DNA from: Anaerostipes sp.
Lineage (GTDB): Bacteria; Bacillota; Clostridia; Lachnospirales; Lachnospiraceae
Direction: 5' to 3'
NCBI RefSeq assembly: GCF_018381315.1
Contig: NZ_JAGZSD010000014.1
Span: 1 to 64,000 of the forward strand
Length of the DNA stretch: 64,000 nucleotides
Below, piece by piece: positions 17,049-25,372 of this stretch. Each line of letters opens with the position of its first letter. Position 1 is the stretch's first letter. The notes under the pieces were generated by a model that searched no databases, had not been told where the DNA came from, and was given only the letters and a program-made list of their open reading frames with translations. The position numbers and the translations under genes are program-made.

Positions 17049-18329
17049 ATGAATATATTGATGTACTTGATCAACAACGTTTTTAATCAGGCGGTGTTTG
17101 TCATAGGAATGGTAGTTTTTCTGGGAATGCTTGTGCAGAAGACAGAGTTATCCAAAATTGTTGCAAGCACAGTAAAGACAATGATCGGATTTCTGCTCAT
17201 AAACACAGGAGGGCAGACTCTCGGTGTGGCACTGCTGCCTCTGCAGCCTATGCTCATAAAGGTCTTTCATCTGCAGGTGCAGGTACAGGATCTGGGCGCG
17301 GCCCAGGCGGAGAGCCTCGGAGATATAGGAAGTGAAATGGCGCTGATCTTTGCCCTGGGATTTCTGATGAATATTTTTCTGGCAAGGATCACGAAATATA
17401 AGTATGTGCATCTCTCTGCCCATGTGTCATTTTTCTATTCCGGCCTGATTGCAGCTGCGTTAAAATTCGGAACCAATTTAAGTTTTCTGCCGCTGGTTCT
17501 TCTGGGTGCTGTTTTGCTGGGAAGTTATATGACATTTACTTGTGCATATGTAGCACCGCTGATGAAAAATATCAAGGGAGGGGAAGGTTTTACTTTGGCA
17601 CATTCCAGTTCCTCCGGTGTGTGGCTTGCCGCAAAAATCGGCGGACTTGTGGGCAATAAGGAACATGACCTGGAAGATATTAAAATACCGAAGAAACTTA
17701 ACTTTTTAAGAGAGATGACCATCGCTCTGACGGTTGTTATGACCCTCATGTTTTTTCTGATTTCCCTGATCAGCGGGCCGGGATGGGTTATGCAGAATGT
17801 CAGTGAAGGGCGTGATATCGTTACTTTTTCTCTGCTGAATGGCCTGCAGTTCGGTCTCTGGATCACAGTGATTATCACCGGTGTAAGGATGCTGTTATCT
17901 GAGATCATCCCTGCATTCCATGGGATCGCAGACAAAATCATTCCAAATGCAGTGCCGGGACTGGATGTGCCGCTGCTGTTTCCGAATCATCCAACCTCTG
18001 TCATCTTTGGCTTTTTGGTAAGTCTGGCAGCAGGATTTGTGGGTATGGGTATTTTAGGAATGATTAACTATCCGGTTGTTGTGTTCCCGGCCCTGATCCC
18101 TACCTTTTTTACCGGTGCTGTCACAGCTATTTTCGGAAATTCCACAGGAGGAATCAGAGGTGCTTTTGCCGGATCTTTTTTAAACGGCATGATCCTGATC
18201 GTAGGACAGGCCCTTTTGCTTCCGATGATCGGAACCTATGCCCCGATTATGAGAATTTTAAGCGAGACAGACTATTGCCTGTACGGCCCCATTTTAGGAG
18301 GAATCTTAAAACTTTTGGGAGGTATATAA
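17049..18329 (+). CDS. PTS IIC subunit, ascorbate (UlaA/SgaT) type
   Basis: 426 aa polytopic membrane protein with about 10-11 hydrophobic segments. Stretches such as KTMIGFLLINTGGQTLG near the start and FPNHPTSVIFGFLVSLAAGF belong to the UlaA/SgaT family. It imports and phosphorylates a sugar or sugar acid with the IIB protein encoded upstream. True L-ascorbate specificity is doubtful: none of the Ula catabolic enzymes is nearby, and a TrpA-like enzyme follows instead. Confidence 0.9.
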   Translation: MNILMYLINNVFNQAVFVIGMVVFLGMLVQKTELSKIVASTVKTMIGFLLINTGGQTLGVALLPLQPMLIKVFHLQVQVQDLGAAQAESLGDIGSEMALIFALGFLMNIFLARITKYKYVHLSAHVSFFYSGLIAAALKFGTNLSFLPLVLLGAVLLGSYMTFTCAYVAPLMKNIKGGEGFTLAHSSSSGVWLAAKIGGLVGNKEHDLEDIKIPKKLNFLREMTIALTVVMTLMFFLISLISGPGWVMQNVSEGRDIVTFSLLNGLQFGLWITVIITGVRMLLSEIIPAFHGIADKIIPNAVPGLDVPLLFPNHPTSVIFGFLVSLAAGFVGMGILGMINYPVVVFPALIPTFFTGAVTAIFGNSTGGIRGAFAGSFLNGMILIVGQALLLPMIGTYAPIMRILSETDYCLYGPILGGILKLLGGI

Positions 18330-18330
18330 G

Positions 18331-19047
18331 ATGAGGGATCTCGTATTGTATATGACAGCCGGATATCCTGATGAGAATACGTTTTTCAGTATATTGGACA
18401 TAATGGACGAAGAACATGTTCCTGTACTGGAACTTGGCATCCCGGCAGAGGATCCGTTTATGGACGGTGATCTGATCAGACAGAGCCACCGGGAGGCACT
18501 TGCATCCGGGATGGACTGGAGAATACTTGAAAGTTTGCTTGAGAAAATACGCAGAAGATATAATTTCCGCATCATATTAATGACGTACCGGGAGGGTATC
18601 GGAAGATTCTGTCTGTCTAAACTGAACACTGCACTTTATGACGGTGTTTTATGTGTGAATGACACTTTGACTATATCGTCCGGGATGAAGCCGGTGCAAA
18701 TATATAATGAGACAATGGATGAATCTGAAATCCGGGATCGTTTGAAAGAAAATATGAACTTCGCATATGTCATGAGCGGAAGCGGGAAGACTGGTTCATT
18801 TTCTTGTCTGCCTGACAGATACATAGAAACTGTGAAACTTTTAAAACAAATGACGAAACTGCCTTTATATGTTGGATTTGGAATACGGACGCCGGAGGAT
18901 GTAAAGACGGTATGCAGCCATGGGGCAGACGGGGTAATTATTGGCTCACATTTTATGAAAGTATTCAGAGACGGCGGAATTGGCAAATGTAAAAAATATA
19001 TAAACAGCATAAACAATTATTTACAAAAAACAACTTTACAACCATAG
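18331..19047 (+). CDS. Tryptophan-synthase-alpha-like TIM-barrel enzyme in a PTS operon
   Basis: 238 aa. TrpA landmarks are kept: LELGIPAEDPFMDG carries the catalytic Glu and Asp of TrpA, YVGFGIRTPEDV matches the phosphate-site strand and ADGVIIGSHFMK the last phosphate loop. The SRAGVTG-like loop is changed to MSGSGKTG, and length is short against ~265 aa. No trpB or other trp gene is nearby. GGAGGT precedes ATG 18331, 1 bp after the IIC stop codon, so it is co-expressed with the PTS. A retro-aldol or decarboxylase-like step on the imported phospho-sugar is my inference; true tryptophan synthesis is unlikely. Confidence 0.8.
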   Translation: MRDLVLYMTAGYPDENTFFSILDIMDEEHVPVLELGIPAEDPFMDGDLIRQSHREALASGMDWRILESLLEKIRRRYNFRIILMTYREGIGRFCLSKLNTALYDGVLCVNDTLTISSGMKPVQIYNETMDESEIRDRLKENMNFAYVMSGSGKTGSFSCLPDRYIETVKLLKQMTKLPLYVGFGIRTPEDVKTVCSHGADGVIIGSHFMKVFRDGGIGKCKKYINSINNYLQKTTLQP

Positions 19048-19063
19048 GGGATAATTGTAAAAT
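19035..19063 (+). promoter_or_regulatory. Sigma-A promoter of the Tad pilus operon
   Basis: TTTACA (19035-19040), 17 bp, TAAAAT (19058-19063). The expected transcription start (about 19070) falls inside the left arm of the 19061-19095 inverted repeat. Confidence 0.55.
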
Positions 19064-19095
19064 AATACCATAGGAAGGAGGCCTATGGTATTATT
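19061..19095 (+). promoter_or_regulatory. Perfect hairpin with the Shine-Dalgarno site as its loop
   Basis: AATAATACCATAGG (19061-19074) pairs perfectly with CCTATGGTATTATT (19082-19095). The 7-nt loop is exactly AAGGAGG, and the 3' arm holds the ATG (19085) of the prepilin peptidase gene. Full formation needs transcripts that start upstream of 19061. Confidence 0.75.
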
Positions 19096-19582
19096 ATTTT
19101 ATTTACTGGCGGCAGCTGTGTGGGATCTGGTCCAGTTCCGGGTACCGAATTATTTTATACTTTGCGGACTGGTTCTGGGATATCTGCTGTGGCCGTTTCA
19201 TGATTTAAGTATCCCGGAAGTTCTGCTGGGGAGTATGTGTCCGGTGATCTTTTTATATCCCCTGTTTGCTGTGGGAGCGTTCGGGGCAGGAGATATTAAG
19301 CTTTTTATTGTCACAGGACTTTTTCTCGGCCGTCTGAACCTGTATCTTGTTACAGTTTCGTTTTTTACCGGCGGGATTCTTGCGCTGTTTAAGATGATTT
19401 CTGACCGAAGTCTGATCCCGCGCCTAGTCTATTTCTATTCTTACATGATTCAATGTATCAGTCAGAAGAAAATCAATACTTACTTATCCTATTCCCCTGA
19501 AAAGGGAAAAAACAGAATTCACTTTACTGCGGCAATATTCCTCGGATACTTGCTGCTGTCTGCCTGGAGGGAATGCCTATGA
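19085..19582 (+). CDS. Prepilin peptidase (A24 family, CpaA/TadV type)
   Basis: 165 aa membrane aspartyl protease. Catalytic aspartates are visible in AAAVWDLVQFRVPN (first Asp) and GAFGAGDIKL (the GxGD motif), in a protein of four to five hydrophobic segments. It lacks the N-methylation domain of PilD enzymes, as CpaA/TadV does. It should cleave the pilin at 23734 and the TadE-like proteins at 25373 and 26203 after their Gly. First gene of the Tad locus; the next gene overlaps by ATGA. Confidence 0.85.
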   Translation: MVLLFYLLAAAVWDLVQFRVPNYFILCGLVLGYLLWPFHDLSIPEVLLGSMCPVIFLYPLFAVGAFGAGDIKLFIVTGLFLGRLNLYLVTVSFFTGGILALFKMISDRSLIPRLVYFYSYMIQCISQKKINTYLSYSPEKGKNRIHFTAAIFLGYLLLSAWRECL

Positions 19583-20388
19583 GCCATATCTTGATAGGAA
19601 TTTACGATGAAGATACTGTCTACGGAAAGCGCCTGATGGAGTATATCAACCGCCAGAAGGTTTATCCTCTTACAGCGGCGGCCTTTACAACGGCAGAGGG
19701 GCTGAAGGAGTTTATGGAACAGCAGGACGTAAGAGGAGCAATTCTTGCGGAAGGAACCCCGGTCAGCACAGACAAACCCGTCTATTATCTAAAAAGAGAT
19801 CAGTCATCAGAGTCCTGCCGGTATGGGAATGCAAGACAGATTATAAAGGAGGCTTACAGTGTTTTTAATCCCGGCAGACAGAGAGCTGCAGGAGTGACAG
19901 GAATTTATTCTCCTGCTGAAAACCGGAAGCGGACAGGCTTTGCCCTTCAGACTGCCAGAGAAACTAATGCCCTATATTTTGGAATGGAATCTTACGGACG
20001 GGCTGGTACTGAAGGAGCAATGGAAAATCTTTTGTTTGCAGTAAAGGTACGGAAAGATCAGATTGCGGATTTGGTCAGGGAGTCATCTAAAGATATAAAT
20101 GGGGTGAGAGGATTTCCGTCTGCCCGGTGTTTTTTAGATTACCGCGAAATCTCCGCGGAAGATTACCGGTGGCTGTTTCAAAAGCTGGCGGAGGCAGACA
20201 TATCAGCGGTACTGGATATGGAGACAGCCTGTATTTATGATTTTTCACTCTTTTCGCTGTGTGATTATTTGTATCTCCCGGTATGGGAAGAGGACATGGA
20301 AGATCCAAGGCTTTTGGGCTTTAAGGAAGTATCAGAACAGCATCCTATACTTTCTGCACTTAACTGGAAGGAGGTCTTTTTATCATAG
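19579..20388 (+). CDS. TadZ/CpaE-like protein with degenerate P-loop
   Basis: 269 aa. Its position between prepilin peptidase and CpaF and the GVTGIYSPAENRKRTGFALQ stretch fit the atypical ParA-like TadZ/CpaE proteins that place Tad pili in the cell. The canonical GKT/S of Walker A is missing here (SPAENRKRTG), so ATP binding is doubtful. An N-terminal receiver-like half is followed by the ATPase-like half. ATG 19579 is chosen because it overlaps the previous stop as ATGA and leaves 8 nt after GGAGG; an in-frame ATG at 19573 sits too close to the ribosome site. Confidence 0.6.
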   Translation: MSHILIGIYDEDTVYGKRLMEYINRQKVYPLTAAAFTTAEGLKEFMEQQDVRGAILAEGTPVSTDKPVYYLKRDQSSESCRYGNARQIIKEAYSVFNPGRQRAAGVTGIYSPAENRKRTGFALQTARETNALYFGMESYGRAGTEGAMENLLFAVKVRKDQIADLVRESSKDINGVRGFPSARCFLDYREISAEDYRWLFQKLAEADISAVLDMETACIYDFSLFSLCDYLYLPVWEEDMEDPRLLGFKEVSEQHPILSALNWKEVFLS

Positions 20389-21668
20389 AACCAGAGCTCA
20401 GAGAACAGAACAAGGCATCCCTCAGAGAGATATTAAAGGAAAGAGTTCTCAGCCGGGCAGATCTCATCTGCGATATAAGCGACAGGCAGCTTTTGGAATT
20501 CATTGAGGAAGAACTGTATTTGATGTCGGGAGAGTCGTATCTTTCGCTAAAGGACAAATATGAACTGTTAAAGGAGGTGTATAACGCTCTGCGCAGACTG
20601 GATATTCTTCAGGATCTTCTGGAGGATGATTCTATTACAGAGATCATGATTAATGGATATAAAAATGTATTTATAGAGGTAAACGGAAAGCTTGGCAGAT
20701 GCAGCAAATCATTTTCATCAGAAGAAAAGCTGTACCAGGTCATCCAGCAGATTGTCGCAGGGGCAAACCGGATTGTCAATGAGTCTAATCCCATTGTGGA
20801 TGCAAGGCTGCCGGACGGCTCCAGAGTGAACGTGATGCTGCCGCCGGTTTCCTTAAACGGAGCCACAATGACGATCAGAAAATTTGCCAGAGAACCTATG
20901 ACTATGGAATGGCTGAGAGCAAAAGGGGCATTTTCAGCTTTTACGGAGAGGTTCTTAGAGATTTTGGTCAAGGCAAAGTATAACATTTTTATTTCGGGAG
21001 GAACGGGCAGCGGCAAGACAACCCTGTTAAATGGGCTGTCCAACTGTATTCCGGCGGACGAAAGAATTATTACAATCGAAGATTCTGCAGAACTGAGGCT
21101 TAACGGCATTGAAAATCTGGTGCGGCTGGAAATGCGGAATGCCAATATTGCCGGAGAAAATCAGGTAACCATAGCCCAGCTGATTAAAGCGGCCCTGAGG
21201 TCCAGGCCGGACCGGATTGTCGTGGGAGAAGTCAGAGGAGAGGAGGCTCTTTCCATGCTGAATGCTATGAATACGGGACACGATGGATCCATATCGACAG
21301 GGCACTCCAATAACCCTGAAGACATGCTGAAGCGTCTGGAGACCATGGTGCTTATGGGAGTGGACATGCCGGTTTCAGCCATAAGGGGGCAGATTGCATC
21401 TGCTATTGATATTATCATCCATCTGGGCAGGATCAGGGACGGAAGCAGAAAGCTCATGGAGATTGATGAGATTCTGGGAATGGAAGACGGACAGGTAAAG
21501 ATGAAACAGCTTTTTGTATATGACCAGGAGACAGGGCTTCTGCCTGCCGGATCTCTGAAGAATATCAAAAAACTTAAGGAGTATGGCCAATATGAAGCAT
21601 ATGAAAGATTATTGTCAGAGTATCAGGAGGGAAATACGGAACAAACCGGGGATAAGAACGATCTTTAA
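20382..21668 (+). CDS. CpaF/TadA family pilus assembly ATPase
   Basis: About 428 aa if started at 20382. Hexameric type II/IV secretion ATPase: Walker A SGGTGSGKTTLL, acidic box TIEDSAEL, Walker B-like RIVVGEVRGEEAL and conserved His in STGHSNNPEDMLKRLE. It powers pilus extension with TadB and TadC. Start problem: AAGGAGG (20368-20374) is followed in frame only by ATC (20382) and ATA (20385); no ATG, GTG or TTG occurs until TTG 20493, which has no ribosome site. The reading frame between looks coding (EPELREQNKASLREILKE). I favour a rare AUC/AUA start. Confidence 0.85.
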   Translation: MIEPELREQNKASLREILKERVLSRADLICDISDRQLLEFIEEELYLMSGESYLSLKDKYELLKEVYNALRRLDILQDLLEDDSITEIMINGYKNVFIEVNGKLGRCSKSFSSEEKLYQVIQQIVAGANRIVNESNPIVDARLPDGSRVNVMLPPVSLNGATMTIRKFAREPMTMEWLRAKGAFSAFTERFLEILVKAKYNIFISGGTGSGKTTLLNGLSNCIPADERIITIEDSAELRLNGIENLVRLEMRNANIAGENQVTIAQLIKAALRSRPDRIVVGEVRGEEALSMLNAMNTGHDGSISTGHSNNPEDMLKRLETMVLMGVDMPVSAIRGQIASAIDIIIHLGRIRDGSRKLMEIDEILGMEDGQVKMKQLFVYDQETGLLPAGSLKNIKKLKEYGQYEAYERLLSEYQEGNTEQTGDKNDL

Positions 21669-22392
21669 GAGCCTGGGCACCGGGAAGGCCGTGTTTACAG
21701 CGGTGCAGGGATTGGTTTTGGTTTTTGTGGCTGCCTATTTGTTTTATGACCGGATCTGGCTGGGAATATCCTACATTGTTTTATTTTATCCTTACATGCT
21801 TTATCAGTTTAAAGAACAGGAAAAGAAACAAAAAAGGCAGTCCAGGCTGGAATTTAAGGAAATGCTGCTTTCTGTTTATAACAGCCTGAGTGCGGGATAT
21901 TCTCTGGAAAACGCTATGAGAGCTGCAAGGGATGATCTTAGAGCAGTCAATGGAGGGAAAAAGACGGTGCTGGAGCAGGAACTTTCTATTCTTTGCTCCG
22001 GATTGGAGATGAATCAGCCGGTTGAGGTGTTGATGGAAAAGCTGGCATCAGCTCTGGGTGTGGATGAAGCAGAACAATTTGCCCAGGTACTGTGGATTAT
22101 TAAAAGAAACGGAGGGAATCTGATTCAGATTATTAAAAAGTCTGTGGAACATATGAACCAGAAAATCCAGGTAAAAGAGGAAATCCTAACAATGGTGTCT
22201 GCAAAGAAAATGGAACAAAAGATTATGTCCGTCATGCCTTTTTTTATTCTGCTGTATGTACGCCTTATGAATCCGGGTTATTTTCAGGTTTTATATGAAT
22301 CTCCGGGAGGCGTTTTATTGACAACTGTCTGCCTGGCCGTTTTAACTGTCTCTGTAATCTGGGCAAAAAAAATTGTAGAGATTGAGGTGTGA
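21592..22392 (+). CDS. TadB-like type II secretion F family protein
   Basis: 266 aa platform protein. Two hydrophobic segments near the N-terminus are followed by a T2SF domain (SLSAGYSLENAMRAARDDL and VEHMNQKIQVKEEI) and two C-terminal helices. With TadC it forms the inner-membrane base of the pilus driven by CpaF. Three in-frame ATGs exist at 21583, 21592 and 21601; 21592 is best placed, 10 nt after AAGGAG (21576-21581). It overlaps the end of cpaF by 77 nt, which is long for this operon. Confidence 0.8.
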   Translation: MKHMKDYCQSIRREIRNKPGIRTIFKSLGTGKAVFTAVQGLVLVFVAAYLFYDRIWLGISYIVLFYPYMLYQFKEQEKKQKRQSRLEFKEMLLSVYNSLSAGYSLENAMRAARDDLRAVNGGKKTVLEQELSILCSGLEMNQPVEVLMEKLASALGVDEAEQFAQVLWIIKRNGGNLIQIIKKSVEHMNQKIQVKEEILTMVSAKKMEQKIMSVMPFFILLYVRLMNPGYFQVLYESPGGVLLTTVCLAVLTVSVIWAKKIVEIEV

Positions 22393-22394
22393 CA

Positions 22395-23696
22395 ATGATT
22401 GAAAAATGGATTCGCCGGCTTCCTGACAGTGCTGTAAGGAGCCGCAGGATGTGCATTCAAAGCTATTTCTGCGGGACGAAAGAGGAGCTGGAAAAGGAAG
22501 TGTGGCGTTCGTTTAAAGAGCAGTGGAAAAAGGTAATATGGGTTTTTCTGGTTTTTCTGGCGGTCATATGCCTTGCGGCGGCATCAGAGCTGCTTGCAGG
22601 GCAGGAAATTATTATTCACAGAAACGCCGAAGGAGAGGAAATAAATCAGGAATTAAGCATTGATACAGGCAGAGAGAAGGAACTGTATGAGCTGAATGTC
22701 CAGCCAAAGGCTTACAGCAGGGAGGAAGAAAAAAAGGCTTTTCAAAAAGGAGCCGAATACTTAAAAAAGCATATGAAAGGTAAAAACAGTTCATTAAATG
22801 AGGTGAAAGAAGCTTTGGACTTTCCGAACCGGATTCCGGGTACTCAGATTAAAGTAAGCTGGGAGACAGAGGATCTCAGTGTTATTGATGAAGAAGGCAA
22901 TGTGTTCAGCGAAGGACTAAAACAGCCGGTGATTTTAAAGACAACGGCAGTTCTGTCGTATGGGGACCACAGGGAGCTGATAACAGTGCCGGTCCGTGTT
23001 GTTCCAAATCATGCAGGAAAGAAAGAATCAAAGCTGGAAGGTACGAAAAAGGAGCTGAAAAGTATTGAGAGGGAACATGCCCAAGAAGAGTCTTTTGCTA
23101 TTCCGTCCACGGTTAAGGGAAGCAGCGTCAGGACAGGAGAGCAGGTTCAGGGGCGTCTGCCGGTTCTGGCAGTCATGGGAATTCTGTGTCTGGGGCTTTT
23201 ATGGTATACGGAAGAGGAGAGACAGAAGCAGAAAAAAGCAAAGGCTTTAAAGGAGACAAGGGATGAATATCCGCTGATTATCAGTAAGCTGGTTTTGCTG
23301 CTTGGAGCCGGAATGACAATACAGGGTGCAGTTCATTCCATCGCATTATCCTATGATACAAAACATCCTAAATTTATATATAGGCAGTTTCAGGAGGCGG
23401 ATAAGAAGATCACTCTGGGAATGCCTCAGACGCAGGCTCTTAAGGAATTGGGCAGCAGTATTCAGATGCCTTGCTATAAGAAATTGGCAGTCTTGATGTC
23501 CCAGAGCCTGGTCCGGGGATCAAAGGATCTTTTGGGCCGTCTGGAGGAAGAAGAGGCAGCCGCATTTGCTGAACGTAAGGAAACAGCCAGGCGCAAAGGC
23601 GAGGAGGCAAGTACAAGGCTTTTAATGCCCATGATCCTTATGCTTGTAGTGATTCTTACTCTGCTGATGGTGCCTGCATTTTTATCATTTTCATAG
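22395..23696 (+). CDS. TadC-like T2SF protein with an extracytoplasmic Ig-like insert
   Basis: 433 aa. A first membrane helix lies at about 40-60. It is followed by some 180 extracytoplasmic residues containing an Ig/Big-like stretch (IKVSWETEDLSVIDEEGNVF, then VILKTTAVLSYGDH and VPVRVVP). A second helix lies at about 243-262, and the T2SF domain (LLLGAGMTIQGAVHSIALSY to the C-terminal helix pair) comes last. Canonical TadC proteins are ~300 aa and lack this insert. ATG 22395 follows GAGGTG and overlaps nothing; the longer GTG 22389 is less likely. Partner of TadB. Confidence 0.8.
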   Translation: MIEKWIRRLPDSAVRSRRMCIQSYFCGTKEELEKEVWRSFKEQWKKVIWVFLVFLAVICLAAASELLAGQEIIIHRNAEGEEINQELSIDTGREKELYELNVQPKAYSREEEKKAFQKGAEYLKKHMKGKNSSLNEVKEALDFPNRIPGTQIKVSWETEDLSVIDEEGNVFSEGLKQPVILKTTAVLSYGDHRELITVPVRVVPNHAGKKESKLEGTKKELKSIEREHAQEESFAIPSTVKGSSVRTGEQVQGRLPVLAVMGILCLGLLWYTEEERQKQKKAKALKETRDEYPLIISKLVLLLGAGMTIQGAVHSIALSYDTKHPKFIYRQFQEADKKITLGMPQTQALKELGSSIQMPCYKKLAVLMSQSLVRGSKDLLGRLEEEEAAAFAERKETARRKGEEASTRLLMPMILMLVVILTLLMVPAFLSFS

Positions 23697-23733
23697 TCTG
23701 CCCAATGAAAGGCAGAAGAAAGGAGTTTAATCA

Positions 23734-23895
23734 ATGAATAAGTTTATCAGAGATGAGTCCGGTATGGGTGTGGTCGAAGTCATTTTGATTATCGTTGTAC
23801 TGATAGGGCTTGTTATCATTTTCCAAACCCAGATTAAAAAAGTGGTGCAGAACATCTTTAAAACAATCACGTCCAAAACAGGACAGGTTCAATGA
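23734..23895 (+). CDS. Flp-type IVb pilin (53 aa)
   Basis: Short protein missed by length filters. MNKFIRDESG is the leader; cleavage after Gly10 gives MGVVE with Glu at +5, the hallmark of type IVb prepilins. A ~20-residue hydrophobic helix follows (VILIIVVLIGLVIIF), then a basic tail. AAGGAG at 23720-23725 precedes ATG 23734. It is probably the major shaft subunit of the Tad pilus, processed by the peptidase at 19085. Its stop codon overlaps the start of the DUF5702 gene (ATGA at 23892). Confidence 0.9.
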   Translation: MNKFIRDESGMGVVEVILIIVVLIGLVIIFQTQIKKVVQNIFKTITSKTGQVQ

Positions 23896-25346
23896 GGCTG
23901 GACAAGAGAGGAAGCGTGACAGTTTATGTAAGTCTGCTGTTTCTCGTATTTCTTCTGCTGTTAAGCATGTGTCTGGAAGGAGCTTATCTTTATCTGGGAA
24001 AAGGCAAAGCCTCCGGAGCTTATCTTGCATCACTGTCCAGCACAAGAGGTAATTACCAGAAGGAATTAGAACAAAAGTATCATTTGTTTGGTTTAGATGT
24101 ACGGTATGCAGCACAGCTGGATGAACAGATTGGAGAGACGCTGAACTACGGCCTGACAGCCGGAAGGGACCCTTTTATATTTCACACGGGTTCCACAGAG
24201 ATAAGCAAAAAGGTTTCTTTGGCAGACCGGCAGGGAGAGATCCTGAAAAAACAGATTGAAGATTTTATGAAGTATGATCTGGGAAAAGACGGAATTAATG
24301 CGTTAAAAGAATATGTGCTGAAGCTGCCGGAGGGAGGGGATGCTTCCCAGGCAAAGCAGGTGATTGACCGGGCAAATGAACAGGACACCGATGAAAATGA
24401 GCAGAGCCAGAAGCAGGAAAGTACAAAGCCTGCAGAGAAAGCAAAGGATCCGAGAAAAGGATTGACCAGACTGCTGCGGGAGGGAACTGTATCGATTGTT
24501 TTAGGAAAGGATGCAGATGTGTCAAAGCAGGAGGTTCCGGTAGTTTACGGCGGCGGAGGGAAACAAAAAGAAAAAAAGCTTAATTTTTTCCGTGCAGAGT
24601 CTGTCAGTGAGAGTCTGGATGAACAGATAAAAGAGACTGCCAAGACAGGTATCAGGACTGAGCTTATGTCCATAGCTTATGCATCCAAATATTTTCACAG
24701 CTACACATCCAAAGAAAAAAAGAAAGGGCTTCAGTATGAAATAGAATACTTGATTGCCGGAAATTCATCTGAAAAAGAAAACCTGGGAGCAGTATTTTCT
24801 AAAATTCTTTTGCTTCGATTTCTTCCGAACTTAATCTACGTCCAAAAGGATCCGTCAAAACAGACACAGGCAGAAGCATTGGCCGCTGCAGTACTGGGCA
24901 TTACGGGGCTGACGCCTGCGGTTAAGCTTGTAAAGGAGCTTTTACTGGCCGCTCTCGCCTATGGGGAATCGGTTATAGATATAAGAAACCTTGCAGAAGG
25001 AAAGAAAATTCCGATGTGGAAGTCAAAAGACACCTGGCAGATGGAGTTTTCAGGCCTGGCGTCACTTTCAGCCGGGAGAAAACCTGTGAAACAGGGACTT
25101 TCTTATACTGATTATCTGTGCCTTCTTTTGGCAGTGCAGACAAAGAAACAGGAAAAGTATCTGAGAATGATGGACCTCATCGAAGCCAACATCAAAATGG
25201 AGGTTCCGGAATTTTCAATGAGAGCATGCTATGTTTCGTTTCAGGCAGAGACAGAGATGATACTGGAGCCTTTTCATTTTGGAGGCGTCAGCTTACCGGT
25301 AAAGAACAAGTATCATTGGAATCTGAAGGAAATATCAAAATATTAA
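23892..25346 (+). CDS. DUF5702 domain-containing pilus-locus protein
   Basis: 484 aa. A short basic start (MRLDKRGSVTVYVS) leads into one hydrophobic helix at about 9-28, followed by a large extracytoplasmic region with helical, Gln/Lys-rich and linker segments. This is the DUF5702 architecture found in Tad loci of Lachnospiraceae. The KRG-S start resembles the prepilin pattern, but position +5 is Tyr, not Glu, so peptidase processing is uncertain. Possible role: minor, tip or adhesive pilin-like subunit (inference). Translationally coupled to the pilin by ATGA overlap. Confidence 0.75.
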   Translation: MRLDKRGSVTVYVSLLFLVFLLLLSMCLEGAYLYLGKGKASGAYLASLSSTRGNYQKELEQKYHLFGLDVRYAAQLDEQIGETLNYGLTAGRDPFIFHTGSTEISKKVSLADRQGEILKKQIEDFMKYDLGKDGINALKEYVLKLPEGGDASQAKQVIDRANEQDTDENEQSQKQESTKPAEKAKDPRKGLTRLLREGTVSIVLGKDADVSKQEVPVVYGGGGKQKEKKLNFFRAESVSESLDEQIKETAKTGIRTELMSIAYASKYFHSYTSKEKKKGLQYEIEYLIAGNSSEKENLGAVFSKILLLRFLPNLIYVQKDPSKQTQAEALAAAVLGITGLTPAVKLVKELLLAALAYGESVIDIRNLAEGKKIPMWKSKDTWQMEFSGLASLSAGRKPVKQGLSYTDYLCLLLAVQTKKQEKYLRMMDLIEANIKMEVPEFSMRACYVSFQAETEMILEPFHFGGVSLPVKNKYHWNLKEISKY

Positions 25347-25372
25347 TTGACAATGAGAGGGGGAGAGCAGAG

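Noticed and set aside
18331..19047. Reading the TrpA-like gene as a functional trpA
   Set aside because: No trpB or other trp gene is nearby, the phosphate loop is altered and it is locked into a PTS operon.
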